DNA of 64,000 bases from Pannonibacter indicus (lineage in GTDB: Bacteria; Pseudomonadota; Alphaproteobacteria; Rhizobiales; Stappiaceae). The stretch is from contig NZ_LIPT01000008.1 of NCBI RefSeq assembly GCF_001418225.1, positions 62,001 through 126,000 on the forward strand. The letters are read 5' to 3'. Of this stretch, positions 42,964 through 52,706 are shown one piece after another. The notes beneath the pieces were generated by a model. The model saw nothing but the letters and a program-made list of their open reading frames with translations. It had not been told where the DNA came from and ran no database searches. The position numbers were made by a program, and so were the translations under genes. Within the stretch, counting starts at the first letter, position 1; every line of letters starts with the position of its first letter.

Positions 42964-45900
42964 AGTGCATCCTCCAGTACCACCAGCACGTCACCCGCCC
43001 GGATGCTGCGGCCGGGGGCGGCACGCAGCTCGCTGACCCGTCCGGCCACATGGGCGGTGACCGTGATTTCCATCTTCATTGACTCGATGATGGCGAGCGT
43101 TTCGCCAGCTTCCACTTTCTGACCGGGCTCCACCAGTACTTTCCAGACATTACCGGGCACGGCGCTTTCAATGCCCGTGCACCCCTGCGGAATGTCACCG
43201 CCAAGGCCCGGCCCGGCCCCCTCGTCCGCCACGAAACTGTCGAGCCCCGCGTCCTTCCAGCGCTGGCGCTCTGCTTCGAAGGCAGCCTGCTGGCCCTGCT
43301 TGAAGGCGGAGATACTGGCCGCATTAGCCGCAAGGCCAGCCTCATACTCTGCCTGCGAGAAGATGCCCGCCTCGATCCTTACCGGATAACCGCCATGGGG
43401 AAAGGCGGCCCGCGCTTCGGTCAGTTCCTTATGCGAGACAGGAAAGAAGCGGATCTGGTCGAAGAAATCGAGCAGCCACGGCTTGTCCTTGCCGAACACA
43501 TCCGTCTGCCGCCATGTGTTCCACATCTGGATGGTGCGCCCGAACAGCTGATAGCCCCCAGGCCCTTCCATGCCATAGATGCACATGTAAGCGCCGCCGA
43601 TGCCTACCGCGTTTTCCGGCGTCCAGGTCCGGGCCGGATTGTACTTGGTCGTCACCAGCCGGTGGCGCGGATCGACAGGCGTTGCCACCGGTGCACCGAG
43701 ATAGACATCCCCCAGCCCCATCACCAGATAGGCTGCGTTGAAGATGGTGTCCTTCACCGCCTGCTCATCCGCAAGGCCGTTGATACGGCGGATGAACTCG
43801 ATGTTGGACGGGCACCAGGGCGCATTGGGGCGCACCAGTTCCTGATACTTGCGCATCGCCAGTTCCGCGTCCGGATCGTTCCAGGACAGCGGCAGCCAGA
43901 CGGTGCGGCTCGGCACCTTCACCTGCGAGGCCGGCGGCAGGGTCTGCTCGATCTCCGACAGAAGCCCCAGCAGGCGGCTGCGGGTCAGGCTCATGCCGTC
44001 ATAATGGATCTGCAGCGAGCGGATGCCCGGTGTCAGGTCGATCAATCCGGGCAACTTTGCCGCTTTCACCGCTTCCATCAGCAGGTGGACACGCATGCGG
44101 ATGCCGATGTCGAGCTGCATCGCGCCATATTCGACCAGCAGGTTGTCATCGCCCTGACGGCGGTAGACAACGGGAACGGTTCCGGCCATGCCCGTTGCCA
44201 GCACAGGCGGCCCCGCCTCCTCACCCAGCTTGCGGACGGCAGGCCCCGCCAGCGGATCGCCCTTGCGCCCGGCCGCATGGAAACGGATCCGGTCGCCGGG
44301 CTTGAACTGTCCCATCTTCCACTGCTCGTCCCGGGCGATCACCGCCGGGCAGACGAAGCCGCCAAGGCTGGGGCCATCCGGCCCCAGGATGATCGGCATG
44401 TCGCCGGTGAAGTCGATGGCGCCGATGGCATAGGCATTGTCATGCAGGTTGGAAGGGTGCAGCCCCGCCTCCCCGCCATCAGCCCGTGCCCACTTCGGTG
44501 CAGGGCCGATCAGCCGCACGCCCGTGCGGGCCGAATTGTAATGCACCTCGTAAGCGGCGGAAAACAGCGTCTCGATATCTTCCTCAAGGAAGAAATCCGG
44601 CGCACCATGCGGGCCATACAGCACGCCCACCTGCCATTCCCGCGTCAGCTCCGCAGGCACACCGGCAGGCTTGACCGGAGCCTGCTCCGCCCGCGCCAGC
44701 CGCAGCACATGGCCCGCCCGCAGAGTGCCGGTGGCATTGCCGCCGAACTGGCCCAGCCCGAAGGTGGCACGTGAGCCCAGCACCACTGGCGCATCAAGCC
44801 CGCCTGCAACAGCAAGATAAGTCCGCTGTCCGGCCCCCTTGATGGCTCCGATGGAGAGCGTCTGGCCAGCAAGCACCTCGAAGGCCTCGTTGTGCGGCAC
44901 CGGCGTGCCGTCCAGCAAAGCAGGCATCAGGGCTCCGGCCAGCGCCACTCGCACATCCGAGAAGAACCGCAGCACCGGGCCGGCAACGGTCAGTTCCAGC
45001 GCTGCCGTCTCATCCGCATTGCCCACCAGCCGGTTGGCATGGCGGAAGGAGCGTTCGTCCATCGGTCCTGAGGGAGGCACCCCCACATGCCACAGGCCAA
45101 GACGGCCCGGCAGCTCCTGCAGGCTCGACTGAGCCCCCGGCGCGATCACCTCGATCACATCCGGCACAAAGGCAAAATCCCTGAGCGCCGTCGTCGCCAC
45201 CTGACCGCTGCGGAACAGGTCCGAGGCGGCAATCGCCCTCAGATAGCCGAGATTGGTCTCGATCCCGCACAGGGATGTCTGTGACAGTGCAGATGAAAGA
45301 GCTTCAATGGCCGAGGCCCTGTCCTTGCCGCTGACGATGATCTTGGCCAGCATCGGGTCATAGAACGCGGTCACCTCCGTGCCCGTCTCCACCCAGCCAT
45401 CCACGCGCACGTCTTCAGGAAAGCGCACCTCCGTCAGAAGGCCCGCGCTGGGGCGGAAGCCCGCATGGGGCATTTCCGCATAGACACGCGCCTCGATGGC
45501 CGCTCCCTTTGGCCTCAGATACTCTGCGCCAGTCAGCACATCCTCCCCGGCGGCCTGACGGATCATCCATTCCACCAGATCGATGCCAAAGACGGCTTCC
45601 GTCACCGGATGCTCCACCTGCAGGCGGGTGTTGACCTCAAGGAAATAGAACTCTTCCCGCGCCGGATCGTAGATGAACTCCACGGTACCGGCCGAGGCGT
45701 AGTTCACCTGACGGCCCAGCGCCACGGCTGCCGCATGCAGTTTCTGCCGGACAGTATCAGAGAGACCCGGCGCCGGAGTTTCCTCGATCACCTTCTGGTT
45801 CCGCCGCTGCAGCGAGCAGTCCCGCTCGCCCAGCGCCACCACGTTGCCCTTGCCGTCCCCGAAGATCTGCACCTCAACATGGCGGGCTCTTGCAACGAAG

Positions 45901-46502
45901 CGCTCCAGATAGACGCGGGCATCGCCGAAGCTGGCCTGCGCCGTCCGCTGCACCGTCTCGAAGGCGGCGCCCAGCGCTTCCGGCGTCTCGCACAGCTGCA
46001 TGCCGATGCCCCCGCCCCCGGCGGTGGACTTCAGCATCACCGGATATCCGATGGCCTCCGCCGCTGCGAGAGCTTCAGTCCCGCTGGCAATGAGGCCCGA
46101 ACCCGGCAGCAGCGGCACGCCGCTGGCCTTCGCCAGTTCCCGTGCCGTATGCTTGAGGCCGAAGGCCGCGATATGGTCCGGCGAGGGGCCGATGAAGGTG
46201 ATCCCCTCCGCCTTCAGCCTTTCGGCAAAGCCGATGTTCTCCGACAGGAAGCCATAGCCCGGGTGGACAGCCTCTGCCCCCGTCTCCCGGCAGGCGGCGA
46301 TGACCGCATCCACATTCAGATAGCTTTCAGCCGCCGGGGCGGGCCCCAGCCGCACAGCCTCACCGGCCATCAGCACCGCTTTGGAAAACCGGTCCGCATC
46401 GGAATAGACCGCAACGCTTGCGATCCCCATCTTGCGCAGCGTCTTGATGACGCGCACGGCGATTTCGCCGCGGTTGGCGATCAGAACCTTCTGGAACATC
46501 AC
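42960..46502 (-). CDS. uca: Biotin-dependent carboxylase annotated as urea carboxylase; probably guanidine carboxylase
   Basis: A 1180-residue multidomain enzyme: biotin carboxylase (~1-450, [20 protein letters not shown] and the ATP-grasp), a carboxyltransferase region built of AHS2/AHS1 (KipA/KipI-like) domains (~480-1080), and a biotin carrier domain with ESMKMEI, the biotinyl lysine being K1143. The family carboxylates urea or guanidine. With a guanidine-I riboswitch and two DUF1989 partners in the same operon, guanidine is the expected substrate, giving carboxyguanidine. It overlaps both neighbours by four bases. Substrate choice is inferred from context; the discriminating active-site residue was not checked. 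Confidence 0.93.
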   Translation of the reverse strand: MMFQKVLIANRGEIAVRVIKTLRKMGIASVAVYSDADRFSKAVLMAGEAVRLGPAPAAESYLNVDAVIAACRETGAEAVHPGYGFLSENIGFAERLKAEGITFIGPSPDHIAAFGLKHTARELAKASGVPLLPGSGLIASGTEALAAAEAIGYPVMLKSTAGGGGIGMQLCETPEALGAAFETVQRTAQASFGDARVYLERFVARARHVEVQIFGDGKGNVVALGERDCSLQRRNQKVIEETPAPGLSDTVRQKLHAAAVALGRQVNYASAGTVEFIYDPAREEFYFLEVNTRLQVEHPVTEAVFGIDLVEWMIRQAAGEDVLTGAEYLRPKGAAIEARVYAEMPHAGFRPSAGLLTEVRFPEDVRVDGWVETGTEVTAFYDPMLAKIIVSGKDRASAIEALSSALSQTSLCGIETNLGYLRAIAASDLFRSGQVATTALRDFAFVPDVIEVIAPGAQSSLQELPGRLGLWHVGVPPSGPMDERSFRHANRLVGNADETAALELTVAGPVLRFFSDVRVALAGALMPALLDGTPVPHNEAFEVLAGQTLSIGAIKGAGQRTYLAVAGGLDAPVVLGSRATFGLGQFGGNATGTLRAGHVLRLARAEQAPVKPAGVPAELTREWQVGVLYGPHGAPDFFLEEDIETLFSAAYEVHYNSARTGVRLIGPAPKWARADGGEAGLHPSNLHDNAYAIGAIDFTGDMPIILGPDGPSLGGFVCPAVIARDEQWKMGQFKPGDRIRFHAAGRKGDPLAGPAVRKLGEEAGPPVLATGMAGTVPVVYRRQGDDNLLVEYGAMQLDIGIRMRVHLLMEAVKAAKLPGLIDLTPGIRSLQIHYDGMSLTRSRLLGLLSEIEQTLPPASQVKVPSRTVWLPLSWNDPDAELAMRKYQELVRPNAPWCPSNIEFIRRINGLADEQAVKDTIFNAAYLVMGLGDVYLGAPVATPVDPRHRLVTTKYNPARTWTPENAVGIGGAYMCIYGMEGPGGYQLFGRTIQMWNTWRQTDVFGKDKPWLLDFFDQIRFFPVSHKELTEARAAFPHGGYPVRIEAGIFSQAEYEAGLAANAASISAFKQGQQAAFEAERQRWKDAGLDSFVADEGAGPGLGGDIPQGCTGIESAVPGNVWKVLVEPGQKVEAGETLAIIESMKMEITVTAHVAGRVSELRAAPGRSIRAGDVLVVLEDAL

Positions 46503-47152
46503 GCCGCCCCGTCATCCCAGACCAGCACCCGGATGGGTGTCGGATCGAAGCCATTGCAGGGATTGTTGATCTGCGGGCAGTTGGAGATGACCAGCAGCAC
46601 ATCCATCTCCGCCTTCATTTCCACGTAGTCGCCGGGCGAGGAAATGCCGTCAACAATGGTCATCTTGCCGGACGGCTCGATCGGCACGTTCATGAAGAAG
46701 TTGATGTTTGGAACCACGTCCCGCTTGCTCATGCCGTGCTTCGATACCTCGATGACGAAATTGTCGCGGCAGGCGTGGAGATATTTCGTGTAGGCGCCAA
46801 AGCGCACCGTGTTGCTCTCGCAGGAGCAGGCCCCGGCGGATGTGTCATGGCGGCCGCAGCTGTCCGCGGTTACCGTCAGCATCACCCGGCCTTCGCTGGA
46901 CATGATCTTCGTGCCGGTGGAGACATAGGCCGCCCCCTGCTCGCGCATGGTGTCCTGGCTGGAATAGCGCTCGGAGAAGTCATGGGCGTTGTAGAACAGC
47001 GTGTCGACGGCCTGCTGACCATGGCTGTCCTCAATGCGCAGCACCTGCCCCTTGCGGACAAAGGTGGAAAACGGCGCTTCGGCAGGAATGTAATGGTCCT
47101 GTACAGCCGTTTCAGGCGTGCGGGCGGGAGATGTCTGAATGAATGCGGTCAT
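46499..47152 (-). CDS. DUF1989 protein (urea-amidolyase-associated protein 2 type); carboxyguanidine deiminase subunit
   Basis: A 217-residue cytosolic DUF1989 protein. The conserved metal/active-site Cys-rich block is visible as [18 protein letters not shown] near residues 97-114, preceded by ADTLF-like [16 protein letters not shown]. It corresponds to UAAP2, now known as one subunit of the CgdAB carboxyguanidine deiminase, which releases ammonia from carboxyguanidine to give allophanate. It overlaps the carboxylase start by four bases and lies 15 bases behind the partner gene. Confidence 0.9.
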   Translation of the reverse strand: MTAFIQTSPARTPETAVQDHYIPAEAPFSTFVRKGQVLRIEDSHGQQAVDTLFYNAHDFSERYSSQDTMREQGAAYVSTGTKIMSSEGRVMLTVTADSCGRHDTSAGACSCESNTVRFGAYTKYLHACRDNFVIEVSKHGMSKRDVVPNINFFMNVPIEPSGKMTIVDGISSPGDYVEMKAEMDVLLVISNCPQINNPCNGFDPTPIRVLVWDDGAA

Positions 47153-47167
47153 CGGTCTGTCTCCCCC

Positions 47168-47995
47168 TCACAGTGCTGCCAGCGCATTGTTTTCAAAGCC
47201 GCGAACGGCTTCGGCGGTTGCCGTGCGGCACAGGTCATCCGCAGCAGGCAGACTGGCTGCAATGCGGGTGATGGTGACGGGATTGGGCGCATAGACCAGG
47301 TTCGGGTCGAGCGGATGCGGGCAGTTGGAGAAGGCGGCGGTCATATCCATCTCGGCGCGCAGCTCCACGTAGTCCCCGGCCGAGACCATTTCCGCCATCC
47401 AGCAGAACCGGCCTTCTGCATCAACACGCACAGGGGCAAACAGGGCAAGGGCGGCGGGAATGTCGCGCTTGTCCAACCCGGCCTTGGTGGCGGCCTGCAC
47501 GAAGTTGTCACGGGTGTTGCGCAAGGAAGCTCCGTTTGCGCCGGCATATTTGCGGGCATTGGACGCCGCCGTGGAGCCCCCCATCAGACAGTCATGGGCA
47601 CCGCAGCTGTCTTCGACGATGGAAAACATCACCTTGCCCATATCAGAGAAGATCACCCGGCCCTTTGCCAGCGCCGTGGTCCATTGAACCTTCACCGTAT
47701 CGGGCAGGTTCAGCCGCTCGCTCGGGTCCAATGCGCTCCAGGCAACCAGCGACACGGTGGACAGGCCCTCATCCAGCGCAACACGCAGGGTTTCTCCGGC
47801 CTTGACCCGTGTCGTCCAGTGCCAGCCGCCGGGAATGACCTCCCGGTGGATGATCCTGTCTGCGGCGATGGCAGGCGCGGGCTTCACGCTCTTGCCCGGC
47901 AGGGCCTTGGGGGCAAACTCAAGACCCTTCTTCTGATGTTCCTCATAGCGCGCCCTGTTGGCGGCGATCTCTTCGGGAGAACGGCGGATGTGCAC
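47168..47995 (-). CDS. DUF1989 protein (urea-amidolyase-associated protein 1 type); carboxyguanidine deiminase subunit
   Basis: A 275-residue DUF1989 protein, partner of the gene just downstream. Its Cys block DSCGAHDCLMGGSTAASN is shorter in cysteines than that of the partner, in keeping with a heteromer of unlike subunits. The N-terminus (ANRARYEEHQKKGLEFAPK) is typical of UAAP1. In the known system the two subunits act together (CgdAB), between the carboxylase and allophanate hydrolase. It follows the ABC ATPase gene by 39 bases. Confidence 0.9.
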   Translation of the reverse strand: MHIRRSPEEIAANRARYEEHQKKGLEFAPKALPGKSVKPAPAIAADRIIHREVIPGGWHWTTRVKAGETLRVALDEGLSTVSLVAWSALDPSERLNLPDTVKVQWTTALAKGRVIFSDMGKVMFSIVEDSCGAHDCLMGGSTAASNARKYAGANGASLRNTRDNFVQAATKAGLDKRDIPAALALFAPVRVDAEGRFCWMAEMVSAGDYVELRAEMDMTAAFSNCPHPLDPNLVYAPNPVTITRIAASLPAADDLCRTATAEAVRGFENNALAAL

Positions 47996-48034
47996 GGTTG
48001 CAGCTCCTGTGGATGGATGGCCGGGCCGTCCCGG

Positions 48035-48823
48035 CTATTGCCCGTCCAGAGAGACCGGGCCGTCCCGGTCAGGGCGAAAGAGTGAGGGCTGTCCCGCCTT
48101 GCGGGGCGGCCAGATGCCGATATCGCGGGTGATGGTGGCCCCGTAGCGCAGCTTCTCCTCGGGCCAATCGCGCGGGCGCTCGAAGGCGACAACGCGGGTG
48201 GCGAGGGTAAAAGCCTCCCGCATGTCATGGGTGACCATGACCACGGTCATGGGCGCCTCGTGCCAGAGCCTCTTCATCAATGTATGGATCTCGGCGCGGA
48301 TGCCGGGGTCGAGCGCGCCAAAGGGCTCGTCCAGCAGCAGCACCTTGGGCCGCATGATCAGCGCCTGCGCCAGGGCAAGCCGCTGCTGCATGCCGCCGGA
48401 AAGCTGGGCCGGATACTTGGCTTCGGCGCCGGCAAGGCCAACCGCCGCAATCATCGCACGCGCCTCATCTGCACAGGTGCGGCGGGCCGCGCCGAACAGC
48501 CGCCCGGCAATGCGCGAGGCTTGCAGTTCCTTGCCCAGCATCACATTGCCCAGCACCGTCAGATGCGGAAACACCGAATAGCGCTGAAAGACAACACCCC
48601 GGTCCGGGCCCGGCTCCTTCGGCAGCGGCATCCCGTCGAGCAGGATTTCGCCCCTTGTGGGCACCTCCTGCCCAAGCAGCATGCGCAGGAAGGTGGATTT
48701 GCCGCAGCCGGAAGGGCCGACCAGCGCAACGAAGGCACGGGACTCGATCTCGATGGAGACATTCTCCAGCACGATCTGGTCGCCATATTCCTTCCAGAGG
48801 TGCCTGACGGACAGCGCGCTCAT
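48035..48823 (-). CDS. ABC transporter ATP-binding protein (NitT/TauT type)
   Basis: A 262-residue ATPase. Walker A GPSGCGKS is near 37-44, the signature LSGGMQQR near 140, Walker B VLLLDEPFGALD near 160, and the switch histidine in VMVTHDMREA. It belongs with the permease (4-base overlap) and binding protein upstream as one importer. Position inside the guanidine-I operon makes it the energy unit of a guanidine (or related compound) importer. Confidence 0.94.
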   Translation of the reverse strand: MSALSVRHLWKEYGDQIVLENVSIEIESRAFVALVGPSGCGKSTFLRMLLGQEVPTRGEILLDGMPLPKEPGPDRGVVFQRYSVFPHLTVLGNVMLGKELQASRIAGRLFGAARRTCADEARAMIAAVGLAGAEAKYPAQLSGGMQQRLALAQALIMRPKVLLLDEPFGALDPGIRAEIHTLMKRLWHEAPMTVVMVTHDMREAFTLATRVVAFERPRDWPEEKLRYGATITRDIGIWPPRKAGQPSLFRPDRDGPVSLDGQ

Positions 48824-49638
48824 TTGCCCTTCTCCAGTTCAGACCAGGGAAAGACGGCGATGCGCAGACGGTCCAGCAGTATGTCTGTCACGACAGCCAG
48901 CAGGGTGATCCACACCACATAGGGAAAGATCACATCCATGGAGAGATAGCGGCGCACCAGAAAGATGCGGTAGCCAAGACCGCTGTCCGCCGAAATGGCC
49001 TCCGCCGCGATCAGGAACAGCCAGGCAGGCCCAAGCTGCAGCCGAAGGCAGGTGATCAGCCGGGGCAGCACCTGCGGCAGCACCACACGCAAGGCAATCA
49101 GCCAGGAGGAGGCGGAGAGGGTTTCCGCCTTGACGATCATCTCGCGCGGCATTTCGATGGCCTTGAGCGCCAGGTCGCGGATCATGACGGGAGCAACGCC
49201 GATGACGATCAAGGCAATCTTGGAAGCTTCCCCCAGCCCCATGACGATGAAAAGCACCGGCAGCAGCGCCAGCGGCGGCACCATGGAAAAGGCTCCGACG
49301 AAGGGCGAAAGCAGCGTCCGTGCATAGGGCAGGATGCCGGTGACAAGACCGGTCAGCAGCGCGATGACCGTTGCAATCCCGAGACCCGCAAACAGCCGTT
49401 TCAGGCTTGCCAAGGTATCGGACCAGAGGAGATAGTCTCCCGTCCGCACATCGGGCTCAAGCGCCATGCGGCTGATGGCATCGCCAAGTGCCGCAAGGCC
49501 CGGCAAGAGCTTGTCATTGGGGTTTTCCGCCAGCCTTGCAGCTGAGCCCAGTATGTAGGCCGCCAGCAGCAGCACGAAGGGCAGCATCATCAGCGCCAGG
49601 CTGGCGCCTTTTCCCGGGCGTGAATTGATCCAGCGCAT
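48820..49638 (-). CDS. ABC transporter permease (NitT/TauT type)
   Basis: A 272-residue inner-membrane protein with about six helices and the permease EAA-like loop (LKAIEMPREMIVKAETLSAS). It is homologous to SsuC/TauC-type permeases. The start at 49638 is chosen for GAGAGG upstream; the frame opens six codons earlier without one. It overlaps the ATPase gene by four bases. Confidence 0.93.
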   Translation of the reverse strand: MRWINSRPGKGASLALMMLPFVLLLAAYILGSAARLAENPNDKLLPGLAALGDAISRMALEPDVRTGDYLLWSDTLASLKRLFAGLGIATVIALLTGLVTGILPYARTLLSPFVGAFSMVPPLALLPVLFIVMGLGEASKIALIVIGVAPVMIRDLALKAIEMPREMIVKAETLSASSWLIALRVVLPQVLPRLITCLRLQLGPAWLFLIAAEAISADSGLGYRIFLVRRYLSMDVIFPYVVWITLLAVVTDILLDRLRIAVFPWSELEKGK

Positions 49639-49704
49639 AGGTACCTCTCGGGACAACGGGAGAGGGAATGGGGGCTCTCCGCCATTCCCGGACCGGGCAG
49701 GAGA

Positions 49705-50775
49705 TCAGAGGTCGCCCTTGGCGGCTGCTTCCATGAAGGTGCCGGTGAAGCGGAACTGGATGTTCTCCTTGCCGCCCAGCACGCTGCCGTCCGGCATCTC
49801 GATACCGATCACGTCCACAGAGGCGGCACCGCTGCCCAAGAGCCCCTTCTCGAAAAGGAAGTTGCGCACCAGGTCCATGGTCTTGGGCAGGCTCTCCGAG
49901 AGGGTGAAGGCCAAGGCCTCATCCGGCTTGCCAAAGAGCTTCGTGGCCGCCATCTGCGCCTCGAAGCCGGCAAGGTCCGTGCCCGACGCCGCCCCCATGG
50001 CCTCACGCGCAGCCTTGCCCTCGGGGCTATCGGCCAGCATGATGCCCATGGTCTCGTACCAGATGCCGGCCAGCGCCTTGCCGAACTCCGGATTGTCCTT
50101 CAGCACTTCGGTTTTTGCCACCATGAGGTCAATGATCTCGCCCGGGATCTGCGAGCTGTCGAAGACCTTGCGGGCCGAGGGATCTTCCATGATCGAGGAG
50201 ACGAGAGGGTTCCAGGTCACCACCGCCGTCACATCCGGCGTCTGGAAGGCGGCCGCCATGTCCGCATCCGAGGTATTCACCACCTTCACGTCGCGCTCGG
50301 ACGATCCGATGGTTTCCAGTGCCCGGGCCAGCAGGTAATGCGAGACGGAGAATTCAACCAGATTGACGGTCTGGCCCTTGATGTCCTCCAGACTGTCCTT
50401 TCCCTTCAGAATCACCGCATCATTGCCGTTGGAGAAGTCACCGGTGATCACTGCTGTCGTATCAACGCCGCCGGCAGCCGGAATGGAAAGCCCGTCCATG
50501 TTCGTCAGCGTCACCGCGTCATAGGCACCGGCGGTGTACTGGTTTATGGACTCCACATAATCATTGAACTGAGTGACCTCGATGGTGATTCCGTATTTGT
50601 CAGCCCACTTCTTCACGATCCCCTGATCAGCCGCATAGCCCCAGGGCATCCAGCCCACATAGATGGACCAGGCAACCTTGAAGTCCTTCTTGGGAGCAGC
50701 ATGGGCGGCCAATGGAGCGCCCGCCACGAGGGCTGCAACCGCAATGGACGCAAGGAATTTGGAAATGGTCTGCAT
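49705..50775 (-). CDS. Periplasmic substrate-binding protein, probable guanidine importer
   Basis: A 356-residue binding protein, first gene of the operon. A signal peptide (1-26, ending AHA) precedes a NitT/TauT-like fold. KVAWSIYVGWMPWGYAADQGIVKKW is the usual N-terminal block, and a Trp/Tyr-rich start is common for cationic ligands. Asp/Glu residues abound near the expected pocket, as would suit a guanidinium ion, but this is inference. Ribosome site AAGGGGA precedes the ATG, which lies ~75 bases after the riboswitch. Guanidine-I-linked transporters of this class are known. Confidence 0.9.
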   Translation of the reverse strand: MQTISKFLASIAVAALVAGAPLAAHAAPKKDFKVAWSIYVGWMPWGYAADQGIVKKWADKYGITIEVTQFNDYVESINQYTAGAYDAVTLTNMDGLSIPAAGGVDTTAVITGDFSNGNDAVILKGKDSLEDIKGQTVNLVEFSVSHYLLARALETIGSSERDVKVVNTSDADMAAAFQTPDVTAVVTWNPLVSSIMEDPSARKVFDSSQIPGEIIDLMVAKTEVLKDNPEFGKALAGIWYETMGIMLADSPEGKAAREAMGAASGTDLAGFEAQMAATKLFGKPDEALAFTLSESLPKTMDLVRNFLFEKGLLGSGAASVDVIGIEMPDGSVLGGKENIQFRFTGTFMEAAAKGDL

Positions 50776-50802
50776 TGGTGTTCCCCTTCTTGCATCTTCA
50801 GA

Positions 50803-50839
50803 AAGGGATCGGCATGGACCTTCGCGCCGCCAATCCCTT
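50803..50839 (-). promoter_or_regulatory. Probable expression-platform hairpin of the riboswitch
   Basis: AAGGGAT and ATCCCTT (minus strand, 50839-50833 with 50809-50803) enclose a 23-base loop between the aptamer and the ribosome site. No T-tract follows, so control would be of translation initiation or through Rho rather than intrinsic termination. Confidence 0.45.
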
Positions 50840-50844
50840 GGCTT

Positions 50845-50955
50845 ACGAGGTCTCCCGGGCTTTTATCCCGCCGTGCACCCGGCGGACTGTCTCCCCGCCG
50901 GTAGCAGCTCTCGGACCAGCCGCGTCATGAGACACCGGAACCCTAGCCGCTAAAC
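50845..50955 (-). promoter_or_regulatory. Guanidine-I riboswitch (ykkC)
   Basis: Read on the minus strand the leader has the invariant blocks of this class in order and spacing: CTAGGGTTCCG (50946-50936), GGTCCGAGAG, a variable GC-rich hairpin, then ACGGCGGGATAAAAGCCCGG followed by GAGA. The aptamer binds guanidinium and turns on genes for its breakdown or export. It stands directly before the seven-gene transporter, deiminase, carboxylase and hydrolase operon. Confidence 0.94.
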
Positions 50956-51144
50956 TCTGCGTGATGTCTTGCAAGTGCCGTGCCAAGGCGCAATGGCTAC
51001 CGGAACGGCAGAAAACCGGCATTTCCCGCAGACACCTTGCGGCAAGACTGCACAAGAGGCAGGAGAAATGCCCACAAATCAGGCATCAGCCGCCATCAAA
51101 TCTGACAAGAACGGATCTATCTTTGCGATCAACCGGCCGATACA

Positions 51145-51158
51145 TTACGTTGACGTAA
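51145..51158. promoter_or_regulatory. Palindrome TTACGT-TG-ACGTAA upstream of the hemolysin-III gene
   Basis: A perfect 6-bp dyad with 2-base spacer, 27 bases before the start codon. This form resembles sites of MerR-family regulators of the LiuR kind in proteobacteria. No such regulator gene is in the window. Confidence 0.45.
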
Positions 51159-51184
51159 CCGGAAGACAACCAGACGAGGGGCGC

Positions 51185-51835
51185 ATGCGGGAGCAGACAA
51201 GAGCAGAGCGGATTGCAGACGGAACGGTACATGTCATCGGCATAGCACTGGGGGTGGCGGCCACCATCATTCTTCTGACACTGGTTATCCCGCAGGCAGA
51301 TGCGGCAGGGCGCATTGCCAGCATTTCCGTCTATACAGCCTGCCTGATGGCCATGCTGATCTGTTCGGCGCTCTACAACATGCTGGCCAAGAACAACCAT
51401 GCCAGCTGGTTCCGCCGTTTTGACCATGCCGCCATTTTCCTGATGATTGCCGGCACCTACACCCCCTTTGCGGCCATGGTCATCGGCGGCTGGCCGGGCA
51501 TGCTGGTGCTTGCGGTCGTCTGGACGGGCGCAATCACGGGCGCCACCATCAAGCTGGTGCGCCTGCAGCGCTTTGACAAATACACCGTCCCGATCTGCCT
51601 GGCGCTCGGCTGGGTCATTGTCTTTGCCTATCAGCCGCTGCTGCAAAACGCCTCTCCGCTGGGCTTCTGGCTGCTGGTGGCGGGCGGTGCGCTCTATTCG
51701 GCCGGCACGGCCTTCTACGCCTGGAAGTCCCTGCCCTTCCAGAATGCCATCTGGCACGGCTTCGTGCTCGCCGCTGCCATCTGCCACTTCGGCGCCATTC
51801 TTTCCGACGTGGCCCTGACACCCGCCCTGACCTGA
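51185..51835 (+). CDS. Hemolysin III / PAQR-family membrane protein
   Basis: A 216-residue protein with seven hydrophobic helices. Family residues are visible: ERIADGTVHVIGIALG at the start, the ALYNM segment with the following FRRFDHAAIFLMIAGTYTPF (conserved Asp-His), and the C-terminal WHGFVLAAAICHFGAI with the His residues of the PAQR metal site. Despite the family name, haemolysis is not implied; PAQR proteins are related to membrane-lipid hydrolases and receptors. The ATG at 51185 follows GAGGGG; an ATG at 51068 is an upstream alternative. Confidence 0.9.
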   Translation: MREQTRAERIADGTVHVIGIALGVAATIILLTLVIPQADAAGRIASISVYTACLMAMLICSALYNMLAKNNHASWFRRFDHAAIFLMIAGTYTPFAAMVIGGWPGMLVLAVVWTGAITGATIKLVRLQRFDKYTVPICLALGWVIVFAYQPLLQNASPLGFWLLVAGGALYSAGTAFYAWKSLPFQNAIWHGFVLAAAICHFGAILSDVALTPALT

Positions 51836-51848
51836 GCCGGAACGGAAA

Positions 51849-51871
51849 AGGCCCCACACATGGCGGGGCCT
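51849..51871 (-). terminator. Terminator of the L,D-transpeptidase gene
   Basis: AGGCCCC / GGGGCCT is followed by TTTT on the minus strand, between convergent genes. Confidence 0.75.
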
Positions 51872-51902
51872 GATCGTCTCGAATGGCAGGAATGAAAGCG
51901 GC

Positions 51903-52706
51903 TCAGCCGGCCTTCTTCTTTTCCGCCTCGGCCATCTGCTTCTTCACGCTGTCCGGCACCGCATCCCCCAGAACGACGACCTTGGTGTTCATCGGAACGC
52001 GATCATAGAGGTCGATCACGTCCTGATGCCACATTCGGATGCAGCCGCTCGATACGCTGCGGCCGATGCTCTGCGGCTCGGTGGTGCCGTGAATCCGGTA
52101 CAGCGTGTCGACATTGCCCTGCCACAGATAGAGCGCGCGGGCACCCAGCGGGTTCTCGATGCCGCCGTCCATCTTGCCGTCCTTGTACTTCTTCAGTTCA
52201 GGACGGCGCTCGATCATTTCCTTCGGCGGGAACCATGCAGGCCATTCCTGCTTCATGCGGATCGTTGCAGCGCCGGACCAGCCGAAACCGGCCTTGCCGA
52301 CGCCGATGCCGTAACGCAGGGCCTTCTTGCGGGAAATGGTCCAATACAGGAAGTGATTGTAGGGATCGACGATGATCGTCCCAGGCGCTTCCTTGCTCTC
52401 GTAGTCAACGACCTGACGCCAGAACTGCCGGTCAAAGTTCTTGTACTTGATCGCCGGAATGTCCCAGTCACCGTCCTTGCGGGCGGCATAGGCCAGATCA
52501 TAGTCGAACTTCTCGTCCGGCAGCGGCGGCTGATTCGGCAGCCCGACCGGCTGCTCAAGCGTCTGGCACCCTGCGGCCGACAACGCCATGAGCGCCGCAC
52601 CTGTGAAGAGAAAACCGCGGCGGCTCAGTCCGCGCGATCCATTTTCAAATTCCGAAGCAACATCAGCTGCCATTTTGGGCTCACCCTTGACCTGACGAAC
52701 CGTCAT
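51903..52706 (-). CDS. L,D-transpeptidase (YkuD) lipoprotein
   Basis: A 267-residue envelope enzyme. After a short N-terminal region comes SRRGFLFTGAALMALSAAGC, a signal with a twin-arginine pair and a lipobox (LSAAGC). The YkuD catalytic motif is complete: HGTTEPQSIGRSVSSGCIRM, with the nucleophile Cys in SSGCIRM. It cross-links peptidoglycan (mDAP-mDAP) or attaches proteins to it. The start at 52706 has AAGGTGG upstream; longer frames up to 52835 lack one. A basic C-terminal tail (EAEKKKAG) follows. Confidence 0.92.
   Translation of the reverse strand: MTVRQVKGEPKMAADVASEFENGSRGLSRRGFLFTGAALMALSAAGCQTLEQPVGLPNQPPLPDEKFDYDLAYAARKDGDWDIPAIKYKNFDRQFWRQVVDYESKEAPGTIIVDPYNHFLYWTISRKKALRYGIGVGKAGFGWSGAATIRMKQEWPAWFPPKEMIERRPELKKYKDGKMDGGIENPLGARALYLWQGNVDTLYRIHGTTEPQSIGRSVSSGCIRMWHQDVIDLYDRVPMNTKVVVLGDAVPDSVKKQMAEAEKKKAG

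Larger units (their letters stand above)
50776..51184. other. Divergent region: guanidine operon leader and hemolysin-III promoter
   Basis: No protein gene is supported. The minus-strand leader holds the guanidine-I riboswitch (about 50845-50955) and a downstream hairpin. The right part carries the promoter of the hemolysin-III gene, with the palindrome at 51145-51158. Confidence 0.7.

Noticed and set aside
41164-50955. Plain urea-degradation operon
   Set aside because: The gene names alone suggest urea, but the leader has every conserved block of the guanidine-I aptamer and the two DUF1989 genes are the carboxyguanidine deiminase pair.
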